Source: Vibrio coralliirubri (GTDB lineage Bacteria > Pseudomonadota > Gammaproteobacteria > Enterobacterales > Vibrionaceae). Taken from it: 64,000 nucleotides of DNA. Made by a program: the position numbers and the translations under genes. The stretch is taken from contig NZ_AP025470.1 of assembly GCF_024347375.1 (NCBI RefSeq), forward strand, positions 3,162,001-3,226,000, given 5' to 3'. Positions 39,442 through 49,593 of the stretch are shown in pieces; position 1 is the stretch's first letter, and the number at the start of each line of letters is the position of its first letter. A model generated the notes under the pieces. The model worked only from the letters and a program-made list of their open reading frames with translations. It did no database searches and had not been told where the DNA came from.

Positions 39442-41700
39442 CTACGATTCACTTTGCTCTTCGATATCGATGCGAGTCACTCGCTGCAGTCCTCTAGGCA
39501 GTAGGCCACCACGACGACCACGTTCACCACGGAAGTTTTCAAGATCCGCAGGTTTCAAGCCAAGCTTACGTTTACCGGCGTAGATAGTCAGCGTCGCATT
39601 CTCTGGGATAGCCATAAGATGCGAGACAAACTCTTCACGCTCTTTTGCTTTCGCAGAAGGAATGTTGATGATCTTGTTGCCTTTGCCTTTGCTCAGCTGA
39701 GGTAGGTCTTTAATCGGGAACAACAACATACGGCCTTGGTTAGTAATCGCCAGAATCTGGTTACTGTCCAAGTCAGCAATAGGGCTTGGCATCATCACTT
39801 CAGAGGCTTGTGGCAAGTTAACCAAGGCTTTACCGCTCTTGTTCTTTGACAGCAGATCGCTACCCTTACAAACAAAGCCATAACCTGCATCAGAACCGAC
39901 TAACCATAATTGTTCATTCTCTCCCATCACCACTTGGCGAATAGAAGTACCTGGGCTGACGTTCAAGCGGCCTGTAATTGGCTCACCTTGGCTTCGCGCA
40001 GACGGTAGTGAATGTGACTCAAGGGAGTAGCTTCGGCCATCACTGCCGAGGAACACCGCTTGTTGGTTACTCTTACCCTTAGCACTCGCTAAGAATTTAT
40101 CACCAGACTTGTAGTTCAAGCCTTCAGCGTCCACTTCATGCCCTTTAGCATGACGAATCCAACCTTTCTCAGACAATACAACCGTGATTGGTTCGCTTGG
40201 CACTAAGTCGCGTTCTGTTAGCGCTTTCGCTTCAGCACGCTCAATCAGAGGTGAACGACGATCATCGCCGTATTTATCCGCATCTGCTTGGATTTCTTTC
40301 TTGATCAGCGTATTCAAGCGACGCTCTGAACCGAGTAGCTTTTCAAGCTTTTCACGTTCAGCTTCAAGCTCTTCTTGTTCCGCTCGGATTTTAAACTCTT
40401 CTAACTTAGCTAAGTTACGAAGTTTAATATCAAGAATCGCATTGGCTTGAATTTCAGAAATGTTGAAACGGCTCATTAGGACAGGACATGGTTCGTCTTC
40501 TGTACGAATGATCTCAATCACTTCATCGATATTAAGATAAGCAGCAAGCAAACCTTCTAAGATGTGCAAACGTGCCAGTACTTTATCTAAACGGTACTGC
40601 AAACGACGGCGAACCGTTGTGCGACGGAACTCAATCCACTCTTTCAGGATTTGAACTAAGCCTTTCACTTGAGGACGGTTATCTAAACCAATCATGTTCA
40701 AGTTAACGCGGAAGTTTTTCTCTAGATCCGTCGACGCGAACAAGTGACTCATCAATTGGTCACAGTCGATACGATTTGAACGAGGAACGACAACAATACG
40801 CGTTGGGTTCTCGTGATCCGATTCATCACGCAAGTCGTCAACCATTGGCAGCTTCTTAGCGCGCATCTGGTTAGCAATTTGCTCAAGTAACTTCGCACCT
40901 GACACTTGATGAGGTAAAGCCGTGATAACAATATCAGAGCCTTCCTTGTGCCAAACCGCGCGCATCTTGATGCTGCCACGTCCAGTACGGTAGATCTTTT
41001 CGATGTCCGATTTCGGAGAGATAATCTCAGCTTCAGTCGGGTAATCTGGACCTTGAATGAAACCCATCACGTCTGAAAGCTCAGACTTAGGCGTATCAAT
41101 TAGGTGAATGGCTGCATTAGCGACTTCACGCACGTTGTGTGGTGGAATATCGGTCGCCATACCTACCGCGATACCAGTGATACCGTTAAGCAGAATATGA
41201 GGCAAACGAGCTGGCAACATTTGAGGCTCTTTCATCGTGCCATCAAAGTTTGGTTGCCAGTCAACAGTGCCTTGACCCAGTTCACCTAGAAGGACCTCAG
41301 CAAACTTAGATAATTTCGCTTCGGTATAACGCATCGCAGCGAACGATTTCGGGTCATCCGGAGCACCCCAGTTACCTTGACCATCGACCAATGGGTAGCG
41401 GTAAGAGAAAGGCTGCGCCATCAATACCATCGCTTCGTAACAAGCAGAGTCACCGTGTGGGTGATACTTACCTAATACGTCACCAACGGTACGTGCTGAT
41501 TTTTTGTATTTCGATGCAGCCGATAAGCCTAGCTCAGACATCGCGTAAATAATACGACGCTGTACTGGCTTCAAGCCATCACCGATATACGGCAATGCAC
41601 GATCCATGATCACGTACATTGAGTAATTTAAGTAGGCATCTTCGGTGAACTTGCGCATTGGCAATTGTTCAACGCCATCATATGTAATTTCGTTAGACAT
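39442..41700 (-). CDS. parC: DNA topoisomerase IV subunit A
   Basis: ParC is the DNA-cutting subunit of topoisomerase IV, which separates daughter chromosomes. The 752-residue product has the breakage-reunion domain with the active-site Tyr in [10 protein letters not shown] and the C-terminal beta-pinwheel. The quinolone-resistance-determining segment reads [15 protein letters not shown]; Ser and Glu at the usual resistance positions are unchanged. It follows parE after three bases, so the subunits are co-translated. Confidence 0.98.
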   Translation of the reverse strand: MSNEITYDGVEQLPMRKFTEDAYLNYSMYVIMDRALPYIGDGLKPVQRRIIYAMSELGLSAASKYKKSARTVGDVLGKYHPHGDSACYEAMVLMAQPFSYRYPLVDGQGNWGAPDDPKSFAAMRYTEAKLSKFAEVLLGELGQGTVDWQPNFDGTMKEPQMLPARLPHILLNGITGIAVGMATDIPPHNVREVANAAIHLIDTPKSELSDVMGFIQGPDYPTEAEIISPKSDIEKIYRTGRGSIKMRAVWHKEGSDIVITALPHQVSGAKLLEQIANQMRAKKLPMVDDLRDESDHENPTRIVVVPRSNRIDCDQLMSHLFASTDLEKNFRVNLNMIGLDNRPQVKGLVQILKEWIEFRRTTVRRRLQYRLDKVLARLHILEGLLAAYLNIDEVIEIIRTEDEPCPVLMSRFNISEIQANAILDIKLRNLAKLEEFKIRAEQEELEAEREKLEKLLGSERRLNTLIKKEIQADADKYGDDRRSPLIERAEAKALTERDLVPSEPITVVLSEKGWIRHAKGHEVDAEGLNYKSGDKFLASAKGKSNQQAVFLGSDGRSYSLESHSLPSARSQGEPITGRLNVSPGTSIRQVVMGENEQLWLVGSDAGYGFVCKGSDLLSKNKSGKALVNLPQASEVMMPSPIADLDSNQILAITNQGRMLLFPIKDLPQLSKGKGNKIINIPSAKAKEREEFVSHLMAIPENATLTIYAGKRKLGLKPADLENFRGERGRRGGLLPRGLQRVTRIDIEEQSES

Positions 41701-41703
41701 CCA

Positions 41704-43584
41704 TTATACCTCGGCCATATCACCGTTAGTCTGTAGCCATGTACGGCGATCATCTGCACGTTTCTTACCAAGCAGCATGTCCATCATCTCGTTGGTCGCT
41801 TCGCTGTCGTCAATCGTTAACTGAACAAGGCGACGAGTGTTTGGATCCATGGTGGTTTCACGCAACTGAAGTGGGTTCATTTCACCCAGACCTTTGAATC
41901 GTTGCACGTTGATCTTGGCTTTCTTCTGCGATAGTCGCTCAAGCACACCGTCTTTCTCTGCGTCATCGAGTGCGTAGAACACTTCTTTACCGCAATCGAT
42001 ACGATACAGAGGAGGCATTGCCACATAGATATGACCCGCTTCAACCAAAGCATGGAAATGACGAGTAAACAATGCACATAGCAGTGTCGCGATATGAAGA
42101 CCATCCGAGTCCGCATCGGCAAGGATACAGATCTTACCGTAACGCAGGCCGGATAAATCATCGTTGTCCGGGTCGATACCCAGAGCTACCGAGATGTCGT
42201 GCACTTCTTGTGAGGCCAATACTTGGTCTGCTGACACTTCCCATGTATTTAGGATCTTACCGCGAAGTGGCATCACCGCTTGGAACTCACGGTCACGTGC
42301 TTGTTTAGCAGAACCACCCGCCGAGTCCCCTTCCACGAAGAAGATTTCGGTACGGCTTAAATCTTGAACTGAACAGTCCGTTAGCTTACCCGGCAGTGCT
42401 GGGCCTGAAGCGATTTTCTTACGCACAACCTTTTTGCTTGCGCGCATACGGCGGTGGGCATTCGCAATACAAGCTTCTGCTAGCTGTTCTGCCAGTTGTG
42501 GCTTTTCGTTCAACCACAGGCTAAACGCATCTTTTACCACACCAGACACAAACGCAGCGGTTTGACGGGAAGACAAGCGCTCTTTTGTTTGACCAGCAAA
42601 TTGCGGATCTTGCATCTTCACCGATAATACGTACGAACAGCGATCGAAGATATCGTCGCCCGTTAGCTTAACGCCACGTGGTAGCAAGTTACGGAATTCA
42701 CAGAACTCACGCATTGCATCAAGAAGACCTTGGCGAAGACCGTTTACGTGCGTACCACCTTGTTTAGTCGGTACTAAGTTCACGTAACTTTCGGTGATCA
42801 TATCACCGCCTTCTGGCTGCCAAATGATCGCCCAGTTTGCCATTTCTGTTTCAGCAACGAACTCGCCAACATACGGTTCTTCAGGCAGTAAGGTGTAACC
42901 TTTCACGCCTTCGGCAAGGTAGTCTTTTAGACCATCTTCATAGAACCATTTATGCTCTTCGCCACCGACTTTGTCGATAAAGGTAATTTCTAAACCTGGG
43001 CAAAGCACTGCTTTTGCACGCAGGTTGTTAATCAGACGAAGTGTCGAGAATTTAGGGCTATCAAAGTACTTAGGATCAGGCCAGAAATGTACTGATGTAC
43101 CACTGTTACGATGACCACAAGTGCCCGTTACAGTAAGCTCTGTTACTGCATGACCGCCTTCAAGTGCGATCTCGTGAACCTGACCTTCTCGGCGTACGGT
43201 CACTTCAACACGTTTTGACAGCGCGTTTACGACCGAGATACCTACACCGTGCAGACCACCAGAGAACTTGTAGTTGTTATTCGAGAATTTACCGCCAGAG
43301 TGGAGCTTAGTTAAAATCAGCTCAACACCTGAGATCCCTTTTTCAGGGTGAATATCGACAGGCATACCACGGCCGTCATCGGTAACTTCTAACGATTGGT
43401 CTGCATGAAGTACCACTTTGATCTTCTTAGCGTGTCCCGCTAGTGCTTCATCGACCGAGTTATCAATGACTTCTTGGGCAAGGTGGTTAGGTCTTTCTGT
43501 CTCGGTATACATTCCCGGGCGGTGTCGCACAGGATCGAGACCTTCAAGTACCTCGAGGTCTTTTGCATTATATTGTTCAGTCAT
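41704..43584 (-). CDS. parE: DNA topoisomerase IV subunit B
   Basis: ParE is the ATPase subunit of topoisomerase IV. I start at ATG 43584 (MTEQYNAKDLEVLEGLDPVR), giving 626 residues; an upstream TTG would add six. Visible are the GHKL ATP site (DNSVDEALAGHA, DDGRGMPVD, GLHGVGISVVNAL) and the TOPRIM motifs EGDSAGGSAKQARDR and ADADSDGLHI. No obvious ribosome site precedes the start. Upstream, 43717-43750 can form a weak hairpin (TGATGT/ACATCA), and I see nothing else in the 240-base gap to yqiA. Confidence 0.97.
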   Translation of the reverse strand: MTEQYNAKDLEVLEGLDPVRHRPGMYTETERPNHLAQEVIDNSVDEALAGHAKKIKVVLHADQSLEVTDDGRGMPVDIHPEKGISGVELILTKLHSGGKFSNNNYKFSGGLHGVGISVVNALSKRVEVTVRREGQVHEIALEGGHAVTELTVTGTCGHRNSGTSVHFWPDPKYFDSPKFSTLRLINNLRAKAVLCPGLEITFIDKVGGEEHKWFYEDGLKDYLAEGVKGYTLLPEEPYVGEFVAETEMANWAIIWQPEGGDMITESYVNLVPTKQGGTHVNGLRQGLLDAMREFCEFRNLLPRGVKLTGDDIFDRCSYVLSVKMQDPQFAGQTKERLSSRQTAAFVSGVVKDAFSLWLNEKPQLAEQLAEACIANAHRRMRASKKVVRKKIASGPALPGKLTDCSVQDLSRTEIFFVEGDSAGGSAKQARDREFQAVMPLRGKILNTWEVSADQVLASQEVHDISVALGIDPDNDDLSGLRYGKICILADADSDGLHIATLLCALFTRHFHALVEAGHIYVAMPPLYRIDCGKEVFYALDDAEKDGVLERLSQKKAKINVQRFKGLGEMNPLQLRETTMDPNTRRLVQLTIDDSEATNEMMDMLLGKKRADDRRTWLQTNGDMAEV

Positions 43585-43823
43585 AATACGGAGTTTACTC
43601 AAAAAGTTTGCGTCAGTTCGCTGGCTCCAGTTTCACTAAAGCAGAATCATTACTATGAACCGTCATAGTAGAGCGAACGAGCGAAGTATTGGGGAATATA
43701 GTCTGGAAGCTGAGTAATGATGTCAAGCTAGTTCAAAAACTAAGACATCAAACTATGATATTTCACCATTGATAGATGAAATAACAGGCAAACAAGAGAA
43801 AATCACTTGGTTGGTGGAACAGA

Positions 43824-44429
43824 TTAAAGATTTAGAAAGGTGATGATTTGTTGTGGGTAGCGTTCAAAATCAACAAAGCTATGATCCCCGCCCTCTTCTA
43901 CTGTCTGTATTGCACCTTGGTACTTCTCTACCGCTTGTCGGTAATCCAGAACTTCGTCTTCCGTTTGCTGAAGTAACCAGAAGTCGCTCGGCTTAGCGAT
44001 AGCCGAAACCTCTAACGCCTTCAGTTCATCAATATGCTTTGTTTCCAGTACATATCGTTCATCTGTGTATGGGTTTACTTGTTCACCTAAATAGTCAGCA
44101 AGAAGCTCATAAGGCTTCACTGCAGGGTTTACAACCACCGCTTTAAAACCATAGTGGCTATTCAGCCATGTTGAAAGATAGCCACCCAGTGAGCTACCGA
44201 CCAACGCTATTTGATATTGCTCTTTGTATTGCTCCACCAGCTGCTGTAAATGAAGTGCCGCTTGCTGAGGGAGACTCGGCAGTTGAGGGGTTACGACTTT
44301 AATATCAGCGCGATGCTCCGCACAGTAACCTGCCATCACATTCGCTTTATGAGAACGTGATGAGCTGTTAAAACCGTGAATATAGAGAAGCAGCGATGGC
44401 TTATTAGCTTGTTGATTAGAGCCTGGCAT
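43824..44429 (-). CDS. yqiA: Esterase YqiA (alpha/beta hydrolase)
   Basis: YqiA is a small alpha/beta hydrolase with esterase activity in E. coli. From ATG 44429 it has 201 residues; a TTG one codon upstream is an alternative. The oxyanion-hole segment LLYIHGFNSSSRSHK, the nucleophile elbow VGSSLGGYLSTW and the terminal His region GGDHSFVDFERY are in place. It lies between cpdA (15-base gap) and parE as in E. coli (nudF-yqiB-cpdA-yqiA-parE). Confidence 0.93.
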   Translation of the reverse strand: MPGSNQQANKPSLLLYIHGFNSSSRSHKANVMAGYCAEHRADIKVVTPQLPSLPQQAALHLQQLVEQYKEQYQIALVGSSLGGYLSTWLNSHYGFKAVVVNPAVKPYELLADYLGEQVNPYTDERYVLETKHIDELKALEVSAIAKPSDFWLLQQTEDEVLDYRQAVEKYQGAIQTVEEGGDHSFVDFERYPQQIITFLNL

Positions 44430-44444
44430 CAATAACCACCTTCA

Positions 44445-45269
44445 TTAGTAACCAGCAGCCTTAAAATCAGGCAAGAACTGCCCATGAGGCAAACGACGAA
44501 CTTGCGTGCTAACGGTACCGTCTTGATGTAATTCAATCTCTCTCCAACCCGGAGACAAAGTATCAACCGCGAAGTCATCTGAGTTAGGTTTGAATTGCAC
44601 ACAAGTCGATGGGGTTGCCATGACTTGTACACCATGATGATCTCGGTTCATGTCTTGATGAACGTGACCACACAGTACCGCTTTAACATTGGTGTGCTGT
44701 TGAACCACATCCCAAAATTGATCGGCGTCTTTTAGGTTATGTTGATCCAACCATGCGCTACCAACCAACAATGGATGGTGGTGCAATAGAACCAAGGTAT
44801 TACGTTCAGGGAACTCCGTCAGCTTTTGTTCTAACAGATCAAGCTGTTGATCGCTGAGGCGACCATGAGGCACACCAACCACCTGCGAGTCTAGCATCAC
44901 CATCTGCCAGTCATCGCCTAGCAAGACATGCTCAACACACTGTATTTGTGGTGATGGTAAAACACTACCCATATTAGGCTTAAAGTCATGGTTCCCTGGC
45001 AGCCAATAGCATGGCTTTTCCAAAGGTTGAATCCCTGACTCAAATTTCTGGTACGACTCAGCACTGTGATCTTGAGAGATATCTCCGGTTGCTAAAATCG
45101 CTTGATAGTCAAAACCCTGACTAACAATGCCATCGACTACAGCACGAAAGCTATCTTGAGTGTTGATGCTTAATAAGCTGCCATTGCTCGGCGCAAATAA
45201 ATGCGTGTCCGTTAGCTGCACAAGCTTAATAGTGCTCTCATCAAATTTTGAAGTGTGTGATAATTCCAA
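44445..45269 (-). CDS. cpdA: 3',5'-cyclic-AMP phosphodiesterase
   Basis: CpdA hydrolyses cAMP and so tunes CRP-dependent regulation. The 274-residue product is a metallophosphoesterase with metal-site motifs LTDTHLF, ATGDISQDHS, PGNHDFKP and CGHVHQD. The start is TTG (MELSHTSKF); an alternative internal start is not obvious. In the same strand run as nudF, the DUF1249 gene and yqiA. Confidence 0.95.
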   Translation of the reverse strand: MELSHTSKFDESTIKLVQLTDTHLFAPSNGSLLSINTQDSFRAVVDGIVSQGFDYQAILATGDISQDHSAESYQKFESGIQPLEKPCYWLPGNHDFKPNMGSVLPSPQIQCVEHVLLGDDWQMVMLDSQVVGVPHGRLSDQQLDLLEQKLTEFPERNTLVLLHHHPLLVGSAWLDQHNLKDADQFWDVVQQHTNVKAVLCGHVHQDMNRDHHGVQVMATPSTCVQFKPNSDDFAVDTLSPGWREIELHQDGTVSTQVRRLPHGQFLPDFKAAGY

Positions 45270-45328
45270 AATAACAAATCCAGATACGTTACTGTTTAGA
45301 CTTTAAAAGTGTTGATAAATAGGCTCAA

Positions 45329-45769
45329 TTAAAAGGCAATTGGGGTTCGGCTGATACCAGTTTTTAAACAAAACGTTAACCATTCCCCAAGAAATTTATT
45401 CAATTGAAATTTCTCGTCCTTTTGCAGAAGCTTAGTGTTGGGATAGTCATATTTCGCTTTGACTCGCGAAAAATCCCCGCTAGCGCACACTTCTGCAACT
45501 CGAGCGTCGTGATATAGCCTGACAGACATTTTTGGCAAAGGAAACACTGGCATCGCGTCACTCTGACATATATCTATTAATGTGGTGTATTTTGTGACCT
45601 CATTCACTGTCAATTGATACACCATATTAACGGCTTGGTAACAGCGAACGTCACCAACCTCATGCCCAACCGGTAACAAAGCGTTCAGTTTGGCATAGTT
45701 AGTCTCGTAAACTCGCATCAATTCAGCAAGATCAACATGATACGGTTTTTTGACTGCGATATTTGGCAT
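45329..45769 (-). CDS. DUF1249 family protein YqiB
   Basis: A 146-residue cytoplasmic protein of the DUF1249 family, known in E. coli as YqiB, with no established activity. No signal peptide or membrane segment is visible. Conserved-looking stretches are DLAELMRVYETNYAKLNALL near the start, VRLYHDARVAEVCA in the middle and LNKFLGEWLTFCLKTG at the end. It starts four bases after nudF, and its place between nudF and cpdA is conserved from E. coli to Vibrio. Confidence 0.88.
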   Translation of the reverse strand: MPNIAVKKPYHVDLAELMRVYETNYAKLNALLPVGHEVGDVRCYQAVNMVYQLTVNEVTKYTTLIDICQSDAMPVFPLPKMSVRLYHDARVAEVCASGDFSRVKAKYDYPNTKLLQKDEKFQLNKFLGEWLTFCLKTGISRTPIAF

Positions 45770-45773
45770 GACG

Positions 45774-46403
45774 TTAATCTATCCACTCTGACTGTAATTC
45801 TTGGTAGTTCAATTGTAGCCACTGTAGCGCAATGATCGTGGCTCCATTTTCAAATACACCATCTTTTACCAACTGATAAGCAGCTTCGCGACTCATCACT
45901 TGTACACGAATGTCTTCACCTTCGTAGTCCAATCCGTGTACCCCTTTGGCTGTCGTTGCATCAACACAGCCAACAAAGACGTCGAGCTTTTCAGAGCAAC
46001 CACCAGATGAAGGGTAATACGAAGTAATAGGCAACACAGACCCGACTTCGACTCCGGCTTCTTCCATCGCCTCACGACGAGCGACATCTTGCGGTGATTC
46101 ATCAGTATCAATGATCCCAGCAACAATTTCGTATTGCCATGGGTGCTCATGCTCTAGGGCACCAACACGGATCTGTTCGACGATCACCACTTCATCACGC
46201 ACAGGATCATAAGGTAGCAAAGCGGCAGCATGTCCACGCTCAAACATCTCACGCTCTATTGGTTGGCTCCAGCCGCCCTCAAACAGTCTATGTTTAAATG
46301 TGTACTTAACCATTTTGAAAAAACCACGAAACAGCGTCTCTTTTGAGACTATTTCCACATCTTGCGGAGTAAACTCATGTCGTTGATTGTCATACTGTTG
46401 CAT
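45774..46403 (-). CDS. nudF: ADP-ribose pyrophosphatase (Nudix)
   Basis: NudF hydrolyses ADP-ribose to AMP and ribose 5-phosphate. I start at ATG 46403 (MQQYDNQRHEF), which follows GAGG at good spacing and gives 209 residues, the E. coli length; a GTG four codons upstream is less likely. The Nudix box reads GIIDTDESPQDVARREAMEE followed by AG, and the FERGHAAALLPYDPVRDEVV segment is typical of the ADP-ribose branch. First gene of the run nudF to parC; divergent from tolC. Confidence 0.95.
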   Translation of the reverse strand: MQQYDNQRHEFTPQDVEIVSKETLFRGFFKMVKYTFKHRLFEGGWSQPIEREMFERGHAAALLPYDPVRDEVVIVEQIRVGALEHEHPWQYEIVAGIIDTDESPQDVARREAMEEAGVEVGSVLPITSYYPSSGGCSEKLDVFVGCVDATTAKGVHGLDYEGEDIRVQVMSREAAYQLVKDGVFENGATIIALQWLQLNYQELQSEWID

Positions 46404-46520
46404 TTGGTACCTCACTAAGTGATCTTTATAGTTTACTCATTGTCCGAGTTAACTACCAAGGATAAGGTTCAACTTTTTATATAAAATTTATAATTAAAGT
46501 TAAGTTTTAAAAAATAAATA

Positions 46521-46549
46521 TTGCACAAGTGGACAGTTAACTGTAAAAA
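46521..46549 (+). promoter_or_regulatory. Possible tolC promoter with palindromic operator
   Basis: TTGCAC (46521-46526), 17-base spacer, TAAAAA (46544-46549), about 80 bases upstream of tolC. The spacer holds a perfect 12-base palindrome ACAGTTAACTGT (46533-46544). The rest of the 227-base nudF-tolC gap is AT-rich and shows no gene. Confidence 0.35.
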
Positions 46550-46630
46550 AGTGCAAAGTTTCGAGTAAATTACCACCAAACTGGGTTAAACTCTTTTAAA
46601 GAAAATTCCATAAAAGGCAGGAATAGGAAA

Positions 46631-47950
46631 ATGAAAAAACTGCTTCCACTATTTATCAGTGCAGCAATTGGCAGCCTGAGTTCGTCAGCTTTTGCTGATA
46701 CGCTAGCTGAAGTTTACGACCAAGCAAAACAGAACGATCCACAACTTCTTCGTTCAGCAGCGCAGCGCGATGCCGCTTTTGAAGCAGTAACGTCAAGCCG
46801 TAGCTCTTTGTTACCGCAAATTAATCTAACAGCTAACTACGATATTAATCGTGGTGACCGAAGCGATATGAGCAATGATAACAACCAATGGGGTGTTGGC
46901 ATTGGCTTCAGTCAGGAGCTTTACCAGCGTTCTTCTTGGATCACTCTAGACACGGCAGAGAAAACTGCTCGTCAATCTGATTCAGCTTACGCGGCAGAAC
47001 AACAAGCCTTGATCCTTCGTGTTGCGACAGCATACTTCGAAGTGCTTCGAGCTCAAGATAACCTAGAGTTTGTTCGTGCAGAGAAAGCAGCGGTTGCTCG
47101 TCAACTAGAGCAAACTAAACAGCGTTTTGAAGTGGGTCTTTCAGCAATCACCGATGTGCACGATGCGCAAGCTCAGTACGATGGCGTTTTGGCTGATGAA
47201 GTTCTTGCAGAGAACGACCTAACGAATAGCTACGAAGGTCTACGCGAGATTACAGGTCAGGAACACTCTAACCTAAGCATCCTAGATACTGATCGTTTCT
47301 CAGCAAGCAAATCTTCTGAATCTGCAGTTGCACTTGTTGAACAAGCAGAACAAAAGAACCTTAGCTTATTGGCTGCACGTATCTCTCAAGATGTAGCGAA
47401 AGATAATATCTCTCTAGCAAGCTCTGGTCACCTACCAAGCTTAACGTTAGATGGTAGCTACGGTCTTGCAGAACAGACAGACAGCTCTAACAGCGTAAAT
47501 GACTACGACTCTGACAACCTAAACATCGGTTTGAACTTAGTTGTACCTCTATACACGGGTGGTAGCACAACTTCTTTGACTAAACAGGCTGAATACAACT
47601 ACGTTGCAGCAAGTGAAGATCTAGAAGCGATTTACCGTAGCGTTGTAAAAGACGTACGTGCATTCAACAACAACATCAGCGCTTCGATTGGTGCTCTACG
47701 CGCTTACGAACAGTCTGTAGTTTCTGCTCAGTCTGCTCTAGAAGCAACAGAAGCTGGTTTTGATGTAGGTACTCGTACTATCGTTGACGTACTAGATTCG
47801 ACTCGTCGTCTATACGATGCGAACAAAAATCTTTCAGATGCTCGTTACAACTACATCCTAAGTGTACTTCAGCTTCGTCAAGCAGTTGGTACGCTAAGCG
47901 AGCAAGACATCGTTGATGTAAACGCAGGTCTAAAAGTAGCAAGTAAGTAA
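46631..47950 (+). CDS. tolC: Outer-membrane efflux channel TolC
   Basis: TolC forms the trimeric outer-membrane and periplasmic tunnel for drug efflux pumps and type I secretion. The 439-residue product has a signal peptide (about 1-22, ending SAFA) and two repeats of the outer-membrane-efflux fold, each with long alpha-helical hairpins. Typical repeat marks are FEVGLSAITDVHDAQAQYD and the second-half equivalent FDVGTRTIVDVLDSTRRLYD. An AGGAA site precedes the ATG. Divergent from nudF, convergent with hldE through a shared terminator. Confidence 0.97.
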   Translation: MKKLLPLFISAAIGSLSSSAFADTLAEVYDQAKQNDPQLLRSAAQRDAAFEAVTSSRSSLLPQINLTANYDINRGDRSDMSNDNNQWGVGIGFSQELYQRSSWITLDTAEKTARQSDSAYAAEQQALILRVATAYFEVLRAQDNLEFVRAEKAAVARQLEQTKQRFEVGLSAITDVHDAQAQYDGVLADEVLAENDLTNSYEGLREITGQEHSNLSILDTDRFSASKSSESAVALVEQAEQKNLSLLAARISQDVAKDNISLASSGHLPSLTLDGSYGLAEQTDSSNSVNDYDSDNLNIGLNLVVPLYTGGSTTSLTKQAEYNYVAASEDLEAIYRSVVKDVRAFNNNISASIGALRAYEQSVVSAQSALEATEAGFDVGTRTIVDVLDSTRRLYDANKNLSDARYNYILSVLQLRQAVGTLSEQDIVDVNAGLKVASK

Positions 47951-47976
47951 CTCTTAATTACTCAAGTTACCGTTAC

Positions 47977-48007
47977 AAAAATGCCGCTCATTGAGCGGCA
48001 TTTTTAT
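47977..48007. terminator. Bidirectional terminator between tolC and hldE
   Basis: AAAAATGCCGCTC-att-GAGCGGCATTTTT, a near-perfect stem with A-run and T-run. Confidence 0.92.
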
Positions 48008-48041
48008 TATCTGTCAAATCTTAGTATTCGAGCGCTAAAAC

Positions 48042-49472
48042 TTAGCCTCGGCCGCCTTTGATCGCTTTAATGATTTCAGTAGTAGAACAACCGTCTTCAA
48101 AGTTAAGCACTTTCACTTCACCACCTGCAGCAATCACTTCCGCACCACCAGCAATCTCTTCAGGCTTGTAATCACCACCTTTCACAAGAATACTTGGCAA
48201 TACCTCAGAGATTAAACGTTGAGGTGTATCTTCAGAGAATGGGACAACCCAATCAACCGCACCTAAGCCAGCCAATACCGCCATACGACGATCAGTTGGG
48301 TTCACAGGGCGGCCTGGACCTTTCAAGCGTTTCACTGATTCATCCGTATTCACCGCAACGATCAAACGATCGCCCAGCTCAGCCGCGTGATTCATGTAAG
48401 AAACATGACCAGCATGCAGAATATCAAAGCAGCCATTGGTCATAACTACTTTCTCGCCTTTCGCACGAGCACGCTTCACCGCTTCAACCAGTGCCGCTTC
48501 AGAGATAACACCGTAGTCTGTGTCTTGACTACCGTGAATCGCTTCCGCTAACTCAATCGTAGACAGTGTAGATGTACCAAGCTTACCCACTACCACACCA
48601 GCAGCAGCGTTCGCTAATGCACACGCTTCATCCAGTGGCTTACCAGCAGCAACCGAAGCCGCCAGCACCGAGATAACCGTATCGCCGGCACCCGTCACGT
48701 CGTACACTTCTTTCGCTTGAGTCGGCAAATGGAATGGTTCTAAACCTTTGCGAAGTAGTGTCATACCATGTTCACTACGAGTTACTAACAAAGCTTCAAA
48801 ATCAAACTCTTCGATCAGTGCGAGTCCTTTTTCGATCATTTCTTCTTCAGATTTTACTTTGCCAGCAACCAACTCGAACTCAGCCATGTTTGGCGTCAAT
48901 AAAGTCGCACCACGGTAGCGTTCAAAGTCTGCGCCTTTCGGGTCGATAAACACAGGGACTTTTGCTGCACGTGCTTTTTGGATAAAGCTCTGCACGTGCT
49001 CCAACGCACCTTTTGCGTAATCAGATAGAATTACCGAGCGCACGTTAGGGAGCGCTTGCTCCATACGAGACAAAACCAGCTCAGGATCCGTATTCTCAAA
49101 TTTATCTTCAAAATCAAGGCGAATTAGCTGCTGACCACGGCTCATCACTCGCAGTTTAGTAATGGTTGGGTAATCTTCTAACTCAACGAAATCACATTTA
49201 ACCTTTAGTGCGCCTAAGGTATTTTTTAACACCTCAGCAGGCTCATCTTTACCGGTCAAACCAACGATATGAGCATGGCCACCAAGAGAAGCAATATTCA
49301 TTGCTACGTTGGCTGCACCACCAGGACGCTCTTCGTTATTTTCTACTTTTACAACGGGCACAGGTGCTTCTGGTGAAATACGGCCAGTTGGGCCATACCA
49401 GTAACGGTCAAGCATTACGTCACCGACAACAAGAACGCCTGATTGGCTGTAGTCAGGTAGAATTGGTTTCAT
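48042..49472 (-). CDS. hldE: Bifunctional heptose 7-phosphate kinase / heptose 1-phosphate adenylyltransferase
   Basis: HldE makes ADP-heptose for the LPS inner core. The 476-residue product fuses two enzymes: an N-terminal PfkB-type kinase (about 1-320) with [15 protein letters not shown] and the catalytic [13 protein letters not shown] motif, and a C-terminal nucleotidyltransferase (about 340-476) with [19 protein letters not shown]. Full length matches E. coli (477). It lies 121 bases downstream of glnE on the same strand, as in E. coli. Confidence 0.98.
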   Translation of the reverse strand: MKPILPDYSQSGVLVVGDVMLDRYWYGPTGRISPEAPVPVVKVENNEERPGGAANVAMNIASLGGHAHIVGLTGKDEPAEVLKNTLGALKVKCDFVELEDYPTITKLRVMSRGQQLIRLDFEDKFENTDPELVLSRMEQALPNVRSVILSDYAKGALEHVQSFIQKARAAKVPVFIDPKGADFERYRGATLLTPNMAEFELVAGKVKSEEEMIEKGLALIEEFDFEALLVTRSEHGMTLLRKGLEPFHLPTQAKEVYDVTGAGDTVISVLAASVAAGKPLDEACALANAAAGVVVGKLGTSTLSTIELAEAIHGSQDTDYGVISEAALVEAVKRARAKGEKVVMTNGCFDILHAGHVSYMNHAAELGDRLIVAVNTDESVKRLKGPGRPVNPTDRRMAVLAGLGAVDWVVPFSEDTPQRLISEVLPSILVKGGDYKPEEIAGGAEVIAAGGEVKVLNFEDGCSTTEIIKAIKGGRG

Positions 49473-49593
49473 TATGGATCTCCAAAAATCGAATCTGGCT
49501 AGAGTCTAGCACACTGATTACAGAGGCTAAACTATAGATAAATGAGTAAAAGCCTATCAAGATAAATACATCCGTCACTACTGTGTGACTGGG

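Noticed and set aside
39442..43584. Possible quinolone-resistance changes in parC/parE
   Set aside because: The parC segment reads GDSACYEAM with the sensitive Ser and Glu; no resistance change is seen.
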